Shown here piece by piece: positions 5,744 through 12,902 of a stretch of 30,735 nucleotides of DNA; positions within the stretch are counted from its first letter, which is position 1; each line of letters starts with the position of its first letter. Location of the stretch: the NCBI GenBank assembly GCA_031549535.1, contig JAVBPP010000067.1:1-30735 (forward strand), written 5' to 3'. Made by a program: the position numbers and the translations under genes. This DNA comes from JAVBPP01 sp031549535 (GTDB lineage Bacteria > Bacillota > Clostridia > Oscillospirales > Acutalibacteraceae). Below the pieces are notes generated by a model, which was not told the origin of the DNA, made no database searches, and saw only the letters and a program-made list of their open reading frames with translations.

Positions 5744-8089
5744 TTAAGTTACTGTAATTGTTATCTCCTGCGGCGCAATTCCGTCCGCTGTGATACAAAG
5801 CTGCAGCTTTCCGCCTTCTCTGCCCGCCTGCACGGCGCACAGCGCCAGGCCATGAAATGTTGTTAGGCAGCCGCCGGCAAACAGCGCGTGGTTTTCCGGG
5901 TCGCCGTTATCCGCGCCGAGCAAACGCCCCGCGCCGCTAACGCGGATGGTGAGCGCACGGTCGTCATCCGGAACAAGCCGCCCGGCGGCATCCCGCAGGG
6001 CTATGGTAACCTGGCTGACCGCCCTGCCGTTTGCCGGGAGGGTAGCCTGATCCGCCTGTAGCATTAGGGTTGTTGCCTTGCCTGTGGTTTCTACACGCTT
6101 GCGCAGCACGGCAGCCCCGTGTACGTCATAGGCGACCAGCTCCAAAACGCCCGGCTCATAGGGCACATCCCAGCTCAAATGCAAATCGTTGGTTGTAATG
6201 GGCGCTATCGCATGCGCAAAGTGGTTGTATTGCTCCGTCATCCCCTGGGCGGGGAATTCATAGGCCTTTTTGCCGTAGGACGTTCCGTTTACAAACAGCT
6301 CCGCCTGAAAGCAGTTGGTGTAGGCAAGAACGGGCACCACCGTCCCGCGCGGAACGGGCAAATTCCAGTGCGGGAACACATGCAGCATCGGCTGCCTCCT
6401 CCACTGGCTCTGGTAAAAATAGTAGCCGTCCTTGGGGAAGGCGCATAAGTCCAGCACACCCGTTGTGGCGCTGCGGCGCGGCCAGTTGTTTTCGCCCAGA
6501 TGGTCTATCCCCGTCCACATAAAATCGCCCAGCACGAACGCCCGCGTCTCATTGTAACGCAGCAGCTGCTCCGCCTTGAGCATGGCGGAATAGTAGGGGC
6601 GACTGCCCCAATTCTCCTGCTCCACGCTCAGGGCATAGTCCCCGCGCACGCCGCCGATTGCGCCGTGCTCCGTGCCGATATACAGGCGCTGGGGAAAGTC
6701 CCGCTTGTCCCCATCGTAAAAGGTTTCGGTGCGCAGCCCCCAGCGGTCCACATAGTTCAAGCCCACAAGATCCAGCTGCCGCAAAAAGCGGTCCGCCGTG
6801 CCGTTCGGCTGTGCGCGTATCATGTCATTCGCCTGGGTGACGGGGCGGGTGGGATCCATTTCATGGCAAACGGCGGCAAGCCTTGCGGCGATTGCGTCCC
6901 CGCCGGGGAGCACCTGCTCGGGCACCTCGTTGCCGATGGACCAGATGATAACGCTGGGATGATTGCGGTCACGCCGCAGCATGGCGCGCAAATCTGCGGC
7001 ATGCTCCGCGGCAAACCACTCGCTGTAACCGCGGCTCTCATGTGTGTTCGCCCCCGTGCCCTTGCGTTTGGTGAATTCCCATTCGTCAAAGGCTTCATCC
7101 ATCACCAAAAATCCCATGCTGTCGCATAAATCCAATAACGCGGTGTCCGGCGGATTGTGAGAACAGCGGATGGCGTTGCAGCCCATTTCCTTCAACAAGC
7201 GCAGCCGCCTCCCCCAAATCTCCGGCGGAACAGCCGCACCGCACAGGCCGCCGTCATGATGCAGGCAGACGCCGCGCAGCTTGATAGGCCGCCCGTTCAA
7301 GAAAAAGCCCTGCTCCGCGTCAAAGCGCGTTTCGCGTATGCCAAAGCTCTGCGCCACACAGTCCCCGGAGGGCAGCTGCAGGCGCAGCGTATACAAATGC
7401 GGCGTGTCGATATCCCAGCGCAGCACATCCTTGAGATAAAACTGCGCCTGAATCAAGCTGCCCTGCAGCACTTCCCGCGCTTGCAGCACGGTATTGCCCT
7501 GCGCATCTGTTATCAAAATTTCCGCTTCACCGCTGCATGCCTGCGAAAGCTCCGCCGTAACGCTCAGCTGCGCCCCCTCTGCGCCCAATGACTCTGTTCG
7601 GATGCAGACGCCGAAGGGGGCGACATGCACGTTGGGCAGGGTGAGCAGGGTGACGCCCCGCGTGATACCGGAGCCGCTATACCAACGGGAATTGGGCTGG
7701 CGGGAATTGTCTACGCAGACCCAAAGCGTGTTTCTCCCATCCCGCAGCCCCTCCAGCGGCAAAACAAAGGGGGTGTAGCCATAGATATGGCCGCCGATTT
7801 GCCTGCCGTTGAGAAAGACGCAGCAGTTCATATATACGCCGTCAAACAGCAACTGATGGCTCAAACCCGCCTGGGACGTTACGGTGAATTCCTTATAATA
7901 CCAGCCAATCCCCGCGCGGGCATAACCGCCGGAGCCCCGTGTGGCGGCGTTTTCGTCAAAGGGATAGTCAATGGACCAATCATGCGGCAGCTGCACCGCC
8001 CGAAAGCGTGGGTCGCCTTGATCCGGGCGCTGCAAATCGTCTGTCAGCGCAAAGAACCAGTCAAAACCAAAATCCGTTTCCCTGGGCAT
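5744..8089 (-). CDS. Glycoside hydrolase family 2 (beta-galactosidase/beta-glucuronidase type)
   Basis: A 781-residue GH2 enzyme without a signal peptide, so probably cytoplasmic. Domain order: sugar-binding jelly-roll domain (about 1-165, including VQLPHDWS and YKEFTV), immunoglobulin-like domain (about 170-255), then a TIM barrel starting at IKLRGVCLHHDGG. Barrel signatures are RCSHNPPD and MDEAFDEW; the acid/base is Glu388 in WSIGNE and the nucleophile Glu474 in YIGTEHG. C-terminal beta domains (about 590-781) resemble the DUF4982-type and Ig-like modules of clostridial GH2 enzymes. The reaction is hydrolysis of a beta-linked glycoside; galactoside or glucuronide specificity cannot be decided. 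The start lies 3 bases after the stop of the upstream dehydrogenase gene, with only a weak ribosome site, so translation is probably coupled. Confidence 0.9.
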   Translation of the reverse strand: MPRETDFGFDWFFALTDDLQRPDQGDPRFRAVQLPHDWSIDYPFDENAATRGSGGYARAGIGWYYKEFTVTSQAGLSHQLLFDGVYMNCCVFLNGRQIGGHIYGYTPFVLPLEGLRDGRNTLWVCVDNSRQPNSRWYSGSGITRGVTLLTLPNVHVAPFGVCIRTESLGAEGAQLSVTAELSQACSGEAEILITDAQGNTVLQAREVLQGSLIQAQFYLKDVLRWDIDTPHLYTLRLQLPSGDCVAQSFGIRETRFDAEQGFFLNGRPIKLRGVCLHHDGGLCGAAVPPEIWGRRLRLLKEMGCNAIRCSHNPPDTALLDLCDSMGFLVMDEAFDEWEFTKRKGTGANTHESRGYSEWFAAEHAADLRAMLRRDRNHPSVIIWSIGNEVPEQVLPGGDAIAARLAAVCHEMDPTRPVTQANDMIRAQPNGTADRFLRQLDLVGLNYVDRWGLRTETFYDGDKRDFPQRLYIGTEHGAIGGVRGDYALSVEQENWGSRPYYSAMLKAEQLLRYNETRAFVLGDFMWTGIDHLGENNWPRRSATTGVLDLCAFPKDGYYFYQSQWRRQPMLHVFPHWNLPVPRGTVVPVLAYTNCFQAELFVNGTSYGKKAYEFPAQGMTEQYNHFAHAIAPITTNDLHLSWDVPYEPGVLELVAYDVHGAAVLRKRVETTGKATTLMLQADQATLPANGRAVSQVTIALRDAAGRLVPDDDRALTIRVSGAGRLLGADNGDPENHALFAGGCLTTFHGLALCAVQAGREGGKLQLCITADGIAPQEITITVT

Positions 8090-8092
8090 ATG

Positions 8093-8977
8093 TTATACCA
8101 GCCTGTGCACCGCTTCGGCGCGTGTGCAGGGCAAAAAGTCAACCGGCGGAATTTCAATGAGTGTATAGCAGCCCGGCTGCTGGCGCAGAACCGCCCGCGC
8201 GGAGCAGACCAGTACCTGCGCGGTGAGGGCCGGGTTATTGATTTTCATGGTGAAGCCAAACTGTTGGTTTTGCGCCCGGCCGGAAACGCCCTTGCGCTCA
8301 ATAGAAACGCCGTGCCCCATATCCGTGAGTTCCCGCACACTTTTGACGAGGGTGACATGGGTTTCATCATGGGCGAAATAGTCGTCCTGCTTAATGTTCG
8401 CCGCAACCTCGGCAAAGTCAAAGCCGTCCGCAAGCTCAATGTAGACCATGCGGCGGTGGATGCCCGTGCCCACAGGAATGGTCATGGAGAGCGCATCCTT
8501 CACGCCCGCAATCGCCTTGACGGCAACGGTGTGCCCCATGCTCATGCCGGGGCCAAAGTTTGTGTAGCTGATGCCCTGCGGGGCCATTGCCTCCAGCAGG
8601 CAGCGGATAATGGAATCCGTGCCCGGGTCCCAGCCCGCGGCGGTGATAGCCGCTGTGCCGTTGGCGCGCGCGGCGGCGTTCAGCTGCGTCCAAACCTCCG
8701 GCAGGCGCGTGTGTATATCAAAGCCATCCACGGTGCGAATACCCGAGGCAAGGATTTCCTCCGCCATATCCGGAACCAGGCGGCTCGGTGCCGCCAGAAT
8801 AGCAACCTCCACGCCCTGCAGCTCCGCCAAAGATTTCACAATCGTGAAGCCCTCCGCCTGTTGCCCGGCCTGAAGCGGGTCAACAATACCGCAAAGCTCC
8901 ATATCTTCCGTCAGCAGAAGCGTTTGCACAACCTCTTTCCCCACATTGCCATAACCGCATACCGCTACCTTTGTCAT
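8093..8977 (-). CDS. ddh: meso-Diaminopimelate D-dehydrogenase
   Basis: A 294-residue NADP-dependent oxidoreductase with an N-terminal Rossmann motif (VAVCGYGNVG) and the diaminopimelate dehydrogenase blocks: DGFDIHT, AAGWDPGTDSIIR, and FGPGMSMGHTVAVKAIAGVKDA. The enzyme makes meso-diaminopimelate in one step from tetrahydrodipicolinate and ammonia, feeding peptidoglycan and lysine synthesis, a route used by many Clostridia. A GTG at 8986 would allow a longer form, but AAGGA sits only about 2 bases before it and about 10 bases before the ATG at 8977, which I prefer. It is the first gene of a minus-strand run with the GH2 and URO-D-like genes. That partnership is unusual for a cell-wall gene, since no dap or lys gene is near. 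Confidence 0.85.
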   Translation of the reverse strand: MTKVAVCGYGNVGKEVVQTLLLTEDMELCGIVDPLQAGQQAEGFTIVKSLAELQGVEVAILAAPSRLVPDMAEEILASGIRTVDGFDIHTRLPEVWTQLNAAARANGTAAITAAGWDPGTDSIIRCLLEAMAPQGISYTNFGPGMSMGHTVAVKAIAGVKDALSMTIPVGTGIHRRMVYIELADGFDFAEVAANIKQDDYFAHDETHVTLVKSVRELTDMGHGVSIERKGVSGRAQNQQFGFTMKINNPALTAQVLVCSARAVLRQQPGCYTLIEIPPVDFLPCTRAEAVHRLV

Positions 8978-9005
8978 GCCGCTCACGTCCTTTTACAAAA
9001 TTACA

Positions 9006-9040
9006 ATTATAAAGATACCATGAATCGGGCGGGGGCACAA
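9006..9040 (-). promoter_or_regulatory. Possible promoter of the ddh operon
   Basis: Minus strand TTGTGC (9040-9035), 17 bases, then TATCTT (9017-9012) with TG before it. A perfect TATAAT (9011-9006) overlaps just downstream but lacks a good -35 at proper spacing. Confidence 0.4.
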
Positions 9041-9068
9041 GTTTTTTTGCGGAAAACAGCAGTAAAAG

Positions 9069-9100
9069 CAGCACCGGCAGCATATTTGCCGCCGGTGCTG
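9069..9100 (-). terminator. Terminator after the second lipoprotein gene
   Basis: A perfect 10-bp stem, CAGCACCGGC (9069-9078) with GCCGGTGCTG (9091-9100), lies 10 bases past the lipoprotein stop. On the minus strand it is followed by CTTTTACT. Confidence 0.65.
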
Positions 9101-9109
9101 TTTATTCTA

Positions 9110-10153
9110 TTAATTATAAGTAAAGGTAATGTCGGAGATGAAGTAGCCCTCTATGGAGACATCCAGCCAAATCGGGACATACATTTGTGCCTGCCCAAAC
9201 AAGAGCAGCGGCTCATAAAAGCTGTATTCATCCAGCGTACCGTTTTTGTTCACGATGCCCCGCACGCTGTAATCCCGCCCCGCGCCGCTCATCTGCGACT
9301 TATCAGGAACCAGATAGGTGGCTTTCGCATCCTCGTGAATAGTGATGCCGTTCGGCAGATCGGCGAGATTAATTTCTTTATCCATGGTATCCATGCCCTT
9401 ATAATGCATGGGCGGCGGCGTTATGGGGCTGACTGTTTCTTCCTTAATCACAATTTTCACTTCCCAGCCATCGCCCTTTGGCGTGCAGCTTGCGGAAAGG
9501 ACGTCTGCAGGGGTGAGCTTGCTCATATAGTCTTGATTTTTCACGGGCAAATAGGTATTGGGGGTTTTATCCGTGCGCTGAGTGCCCTTGCCGTCCTTAA
9601 AGGTTTCGGTGAATTCCTCATCCTTAAAGAGAGATTCCAGCAGCTTGTTCGCGCCGCTGATAACCAATTTGTTTGTGGTAATCAGTTCTTTGATTTTGCA
9701 GTCCAACTTGCCCTTTGTTACAACGGTAAAGTTTTTCTGCTGTTTCGTGTTGTTGGCGGCGGCGTTATAAAACGTCAGTATTTCGGCGACGCTGCCGTTC
9801 ACAGGAGCCTGCTTGCCTGCTGTTTGCTGCGCGCCAGTGTGGTCCCCTTGTTCCGTAGGGCGCACAGCAGGGTCGGTGGTGGTTTGCCCGTTTGGCGCGG
9901 CACTTTGGTTCTGCGGGTCCGTAGTGCCTGTATCCGCCTGAGTCGTCGTCTCCCCCTCGGAGGTTTCCGGCGCGGTGGAGCTTTCCGGCTGGGTGGCGCT
10001 TGTGCTCTCCTGCGCGTTATTTCCGGCGGTGGTTAGCGCCGTGGAGCCGCCGTTCTCTGTGGTGGTGGTGTTCTGCTGGTCTTTTTTATCCGTGCAGGCG
10101 GTGCAGAGCAGCGCCAAGATGCAAGCAAAAACAATTGCCGTGAATCGTTTCAT
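9110..10153 (-). CDS. Lipoprotein of unknown function, paralogue of its upstream neighbour
   Basis: A 347-residue predicted lipoprotein: signal peptide with Cys20 (LLCTAC), then a ~90-residue low-complexity Thr/Ser/Gln/Pro stalk, then a globular domain of about 230 residues starting at VNGSVAEILTFYNAAAN. The domain shares VNGS[VI]AEI, TP..[YF]LP[VI]K.QDYM and K[AS]ASC-type blocks with the next gene upstream, so the two are paralogues. I do not recognise the family. It ends in a beta strand pattern (YFISDITFTYN). AAGGGGGGA precedes the ATG. A strong bidirectional hairpin lies between the two genes and no clear promoter follows it, so this gene may depend on read-through. Predicted location is the outer face of the cell membrane. 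Confidence 0.8.
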   Translation of the reverse strand: MKRFTAIVFACILALLCTACTDKKDQQNTTTTENGGSTALTTAGNNAQESTSATQPESSTAPETSEGETTTQADTGTTDPQNQSAAPNGQTTTDPAVRPTEQGDHTGAQQTAGKQAPVNGSVAEILTFYNAAANNTKQQKNFTVVTKGKLDCKIKELITTNKLVISGANKLLESLFKDEEFTETFKDGKGTQRTDKTPNTYLPVKNQDYMSKLTPADVLSASCTPKGDGWEVKIVIKEETVSPITPPPMHYKGMDTMDKEINLADLPNGITIHEDAKATYLVPDKSQMSGAGRDYSVRGIVNKNGTLDEYSFYEPLLLFGQAQMYVPIWLDVSIEGYFISDITFTYN

Positions 10154-10179
10154 GACAATCCCCCCTTATTATTAGGCAG

Positions 10180-10216
10180 AAAAGGGTACAGGATGTTGCA
10201 TCCTGTACCCTTTTTC
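10180..10216. terminator. Bidirectional terminator between the paralogous lipoprotein genes
   Basis: GGGTACAGGATG and CATCCTGTACCC (within 10184-10210) form a perfect 12-bp stem with a 3-base loop, extended by A/T pairs. T-runs flank it on both strands (TTTTTCT on plus, TTTTCT on minus). Confidence 0.8.
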
Positions 10217-10223
10217 TAATTAT

Positions 10224-11273
10224 TTACCATGTGAAATTATAAGATTCATCAAACACACCGTAAAGTTCGGCATTTTTCACTTTTCCGCCAAGAGGAATTT
10301 TAACGGTACCGCTTTCCACATCCCCTGTGATATAGCCATAGCCATGCATGGAGACGGATACCAATTTCCCTTGTGAATTTACAACAGCGGTTATCTTGCC
10401 TTGGCTGTATGCGGCTTGAGCATTGTCACTAATTTTAACTTCTTTAACATTCTTGATATCTTCAGTGACAGAGTTCATGCAAGAAGAATATACGGGAGGC
10501 TCTATAACCGCTTTAACGGTCTCATTTATCAATTCGATGACAACCTTATAGTTCGATCCATCTGCTACGCAACTTGCAGCCTTCACACCGGAAGCAGGTA
10601 GTTTACACATATAATCTTGATCTTTGATTGGCAAAAAGCTCTGCGGTGTACGCGTTGTTTGTTTCCCGCCATCCTTATTGTCATAGCCAATTCCATTCTT
10701 AAAGGTTATATCATAATCCAATGTTTTGCCGTCTAAATCCTTCAAAAGTGTATTTGCAAAGGCTGCCACAATCGTTGGCTTTACAAACTTAACTGTCTGC
10801 ACAGTATGCTTTTTAACGCTAAAGTCTTTCGATGTTTTTGTTGCATTTGCAGCTTTGCTGTAATAATCAACAATTTCTGCAATAGAGCCGTTCACCGGCA
10901 CAACATTAGCAGGCGGCTGTGTAGGTGCAGCGGTCGGAGCCTTGGTGGGCGGGTCGCCTTCCTTCGTGGGTGCGGCTGTTTCGGTTGGCCCGTTTGTGGG
11001 CGGAACCGTTGTCGGAACCGTGTTGCCTTGTTCGTCTGTGGGCGGCACACCGGTTGTGGTGCTTGTGTCAACAGTGGTGCCTGTGTTGCTGGGGTCAAGC
11101 GTTGTGTCGCCTGTGTTTGCGGTTGGATTTGTCCCGGACGGATCGTTCGGGTTCGTTGAGGATGTGTCGTTGTTCGCGGTTGTGGTCGTGGTGTCGCCCT
11201 CGGGGTCTTTTGTGCAGGCGGCAAACGGAACCAAAATCGCTAAGACGAGCATCAAAGCTAAATACTTCTTCAT
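10224..11273 (-). CDS. Lipoprotein of unknown function with Thr/Pro-rich stalk
   Basis: A 349-residue predicted lipoprotein (MKKYLALMLVLAILVPFAAC, lipid Cys20). A stalk of about 95 residues rich in Thr, Asn, Pro and Gly is followed by a ~230-residue domain beginning VNGSIAEIVDYYSKAANATK, paralogous to the downstream gene. Shared features include the TPQSFLPIKDQDYM block and the Cys in KAASC. An upstream ATG at 11303 is in frame, but transcription from the consensus promoter at 11316-11344 would start about 6 bases before it. AAGGGGA lies at proper distance from ATG 11273, so I use the shorter form. Function unknown. The tandem pair plus long stalks suggests surface-exposed domains held away from the membrane. 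Confidence 0.8.
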   Translation of the reverse strand: MKKYLALMLVLAILVPFAACTKDPEGDTTTTTANNDTSSTNPNDPSGTNPTANTGDTTLDPSNTGTTVDTSTTTGVPPTDEQGNTVPTTVPPTNGPTETAAPTKEGDPPTKAPTAAPTQPPANVVPVNGSIAEIVDYYSKAANATKTSKDFSVKKHTVQTVKFVKPTIVAAFANTLLKDLDGKTLDYDITFKNGIGYDNKDGGKQTTRTPQSFLPIKDQDYMCKLPASGVKAASCVADGSNYKVVIELINETVKAVIEPPVYSSCMNSVTEDIKNVKEVKISDNAQAAYSQGKITAVVNSQGKLVSVSMHGYGYITGDVESGTVKIPLGGKVKNAELYGVFDESYNFTW

Positions 11274-11315
11274 CGATCTTCCCCTTTTCCTTATGTAATG
11301 CATTTTAGCCCTCTC

Positions 11316-11344
11316 ATTCTATACGCAACGCCCAAATTTGTCAA
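11316..11344 (-). promoter_or_regulatory. Sigma-A promoter of the lipoprotein pair
   Basis: Minus strand TTGACA (11344-11339), exactly 17 bases, TAGAAT (11321-11316). Confidence 0.8.
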
Positions 11345-11371
11345 GAGTCTTTGCTCTTTTTTAGTTTATTT

Positions 11372-11417
11372 GTTGAAAAGAAACGGAGCCTTCCGCAACA
11401 TAGGCGAAAGGCTCCGT
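11372..11417 (-). terminator. Terminator after the PadR gene
   Basis: ACGGAGCCTTTCGC and GCGGAAGGCTCCGT on the minus strand (11417-11404 and 11396-11383) form a 14-bp stem with one mismatch, followed by TTCTTTTC. It lies just past the padR stop codon. Confidence 0.85.
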
Positions 11418-11430
11418 CGGTTTTCTTCAA

Positions 11431-11793
11431 TTAGGCCTTGAACGCAATGATTTTTTCGATGCCCTGTGTAATCAGGTCATATTCGTTGCGCAGCTGCCCG
11501 TAATATTCCTTGCCCTCGGGCGTGATGGAATAAAAGCGGCGGGCACGGTTGCCTTCGGAAATTTTGATGCCGTCTTCTTTCATATAGCCGAACTTGGTTA
11601 AGCGATAGATGGCGGGGTACAGGGTGGAGACCGTATACATGCCTTCGCTGCGCTTTGTCATTTCAGACATAATCTGATAAACGTACATGGACTCTTCCTT
11701 CACAATGTCCAGAAGCAGCATTTCGACTGTTGCCTTTTTGAAGCTTTCCTTCATGCCTTCTGAGGTACCGCTCTTAATTTCTTTGTTTGCCAT
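11431..11793 (-). CDS. PadR-family transcriptional regulator
   Basis: A 120-residue winged-helix protein of the PadR family. The recognition region TVSTLYPAIYRLTKFGYMK (about 53-71), the wing with RRFYSITPEGKEYY (about 85-98) and the leading helix TVEMLLLDIVKEESMYVYQI are diagnostic. Members bind DNA as dimers and usually repress a neighbouring membrane or transporter gene. The next genes downstream are the two lipoproteins, which have their own promoter, so they are possible targets but not proven. A dyad of ATATACC...GGTGTATAT lies 38 bases upstream and may be its own operator. The ribosome site is weak (GTGGTG). A terminator follows, making it monocistronic. Confidence 0.88.
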   Translation of the reverse strand: MANKEIKSGTSEGMKESFKKATVEMLLLDIVKEESMYVYQIMSEMTKRSEGMYTVSTLYPAIYRLTKFGYMKEDGIKISEGNRARRFYSITPEGKEYYGQLRNEYDLITQGIEKIIAFKA

Positions 11794-11830
11794 TGTTTGT
11801 TCACCACTTTCTATTGATTTAACATATAGA

Positions 11831-11851
11831 ATATACCATTCAGGTGTATAT
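11831..11851. promoter_or_regulatory. Candidate PadR operator
   Basis: An imperfect dyad, ATATACC (11831-11837) and GGTGTATAT (11843-11851), lies in the AT-rich region upstream of padR. PadR proteins often autoregulate through such AT-rich palindromes; binding here is inference. Confidence 0.3.
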
Positions 11852-12004
11852 TTTCATAGAGGTTCTTCGATTATTTATAAAATAGTTATAAATACGAACA
11901 AATTGTTTAGAAATAATTTATTATATTTACATTTTTGTTAGAATCACCGCCTTTTCCTGGAAAATTCATCCATTATTTCCCTTTTCCTTGTGAAAACGGA
12001 AGCG

Positions 12005-12787
12005 CTACCTTTTATGCAAAACTTCTCCCGATTGAATCGCCAGCTGCTGTGTTTCCGTTTGAATCAGCAGGCTGCCGTCCGCCAACAAATCAACCGCCGT
12101 GCCGCTGTGCGTTTTTCCGTCCCGGCTAAAACTCACCTGCCTGCCCAAGGTGCACAGCCGCTGTTTCACTTCCGCCACGCAGCCGTCAAACGCTAGCGCG
12201 CTATCCTGCGCAATCATTTGATAAAAGCCGTTTAAAATATGGGCACTTAACATTTCACGCGGAATGGCCTGCCCGGTCTGCTGCTGAACCGTGCCGACAA
12301 GCTCGCGGATTTCCTCCGGAAACTGCCAGGTATCTCCCGTTACATTGATACCCACCCCAATGAGCACCCATTGCCGGAATAGTTCATTGACAGAAGAGCT
12401 CAAGGTGGCCAATATTCCACAAATCTTTTTATCGTTTATTAGTATATCATTTGGCCACTTCATCATGCAAGTAAACTTTTTGTGAACAAAATAATCCACG
12501 GCTTTGCACACAACAAGCCCAGCGGCCAAGGTCATCAATTGCGGCTGCAGCTGATTTTCCGGCAGAGGAAACGCCCAAGTTAGGTAAAGTCCGGTGCCCG
12601 GCGGCGAAAAAAAGCTGCGCCCCAGCCGACCGCGCCCGGCGTGCTGCGCATCGCTCAGCACAGCGAACGCGGTTTGTTGCCCCGCCAAAAGCCGCCTGAC
12701 CTGTTCCTGTGTGGAATCCAGGCTCTCATATAAGAACAGAGCTTGCGCGGGTTGCAGGGCGGCGCGAATTATTTCTTCTTGCAGCAT
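12005..12787 (-). CDS. birA: Biotin-[acetyl-CoA-carboxylase] ligase (no DNA-binding domain)
   Basis: A 260-residue biotin protein ligase. It has the biotinyl-AMP loop GRGRLGR (51-57), KWPNDI (110-115, with the catalytic Lys110) and KICGIL (121-126), followed by WVLIGVGINV and a short C-terminal SH3-like domain. It activates biotin with ATP and attaches it to the biotin carboxyl carrier protein in the cytoplasm. At 260 residues it lacks the N-terminal helix-turn-helix of E. coli-type BirA, so it is a monofunctional class I ligase rather than a repressor. AAAGGAAG is 8 bases before the ATG. It is divergent from the DUF362 gene with about 115 bases between. I see no clear terminator after its stop. 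Confidence 0.9.
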   Translation of the reverse strand: MLQEEIIRAALQPAQALFLYESLDSTQEQVRRLLAGQQTAFAVLSDAQHAGRGRLGRSFFSPPGTGLYLTWAFPLPENQLQPQLMTLAAGLVVCKAVDYFVHKKFTCMMKWPNDILINDKKICGILATLSSSVNELFRQWVLIGVGINVTGDTWQFPEEIRELVGTVQQQTGQAIPREMLSAHILNGFYQMIAQDSALAFDGCVAEVKQRLCTLGRQVSFSRDGKTHSGTAVDLLADGSLLIQTETQQLAIQSGEVLHKR

Positions 12788-12842
12788 GCGTCTGCTTCCT
12801 TTCTTTTTTGCCTGTCAACCGCGGAGCGCAACAGGCCCCGTA

Positions 12843-12871
12843 TTGACTTTGTTTTTTTACACTTCTATAAT
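12843..12871 (+). promoter_or_regulatory. Sigma-A promoter of the DUF362-nitroreductase pair
   Basis: TTGACT (12843-12848), 17 bases, TATAAT (12866-12871). The ribosome site GAGGGGGGAG (12884-12893) follows. Confidence 0.85.
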
Positions 12872-12902
12872 AGTATTAATCTGTGAGGGGGGAGTGTATG
12901 CA

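Noticed and set aside
7625..10036. 803-codon open frame on the plus strand
   Set aside because: It is antisense to the GH2, ddh and lipoprotein genes, all of which have clear family motifs and ribosome sites; the translation has no recognisable protein features.
11935..12196. Short plus-strand frames before and inside the birA 3' end
   Set aside because: No ribosome sites or family features; they are antisense to birA or in AT-rich intergenic DNA.
12594..12902. N-terminal extension of the DUF362 frame
   Set aside because: It lies upstream of the promoter and antisense to birA; the good ribosome site and promoter support ATG 12903.
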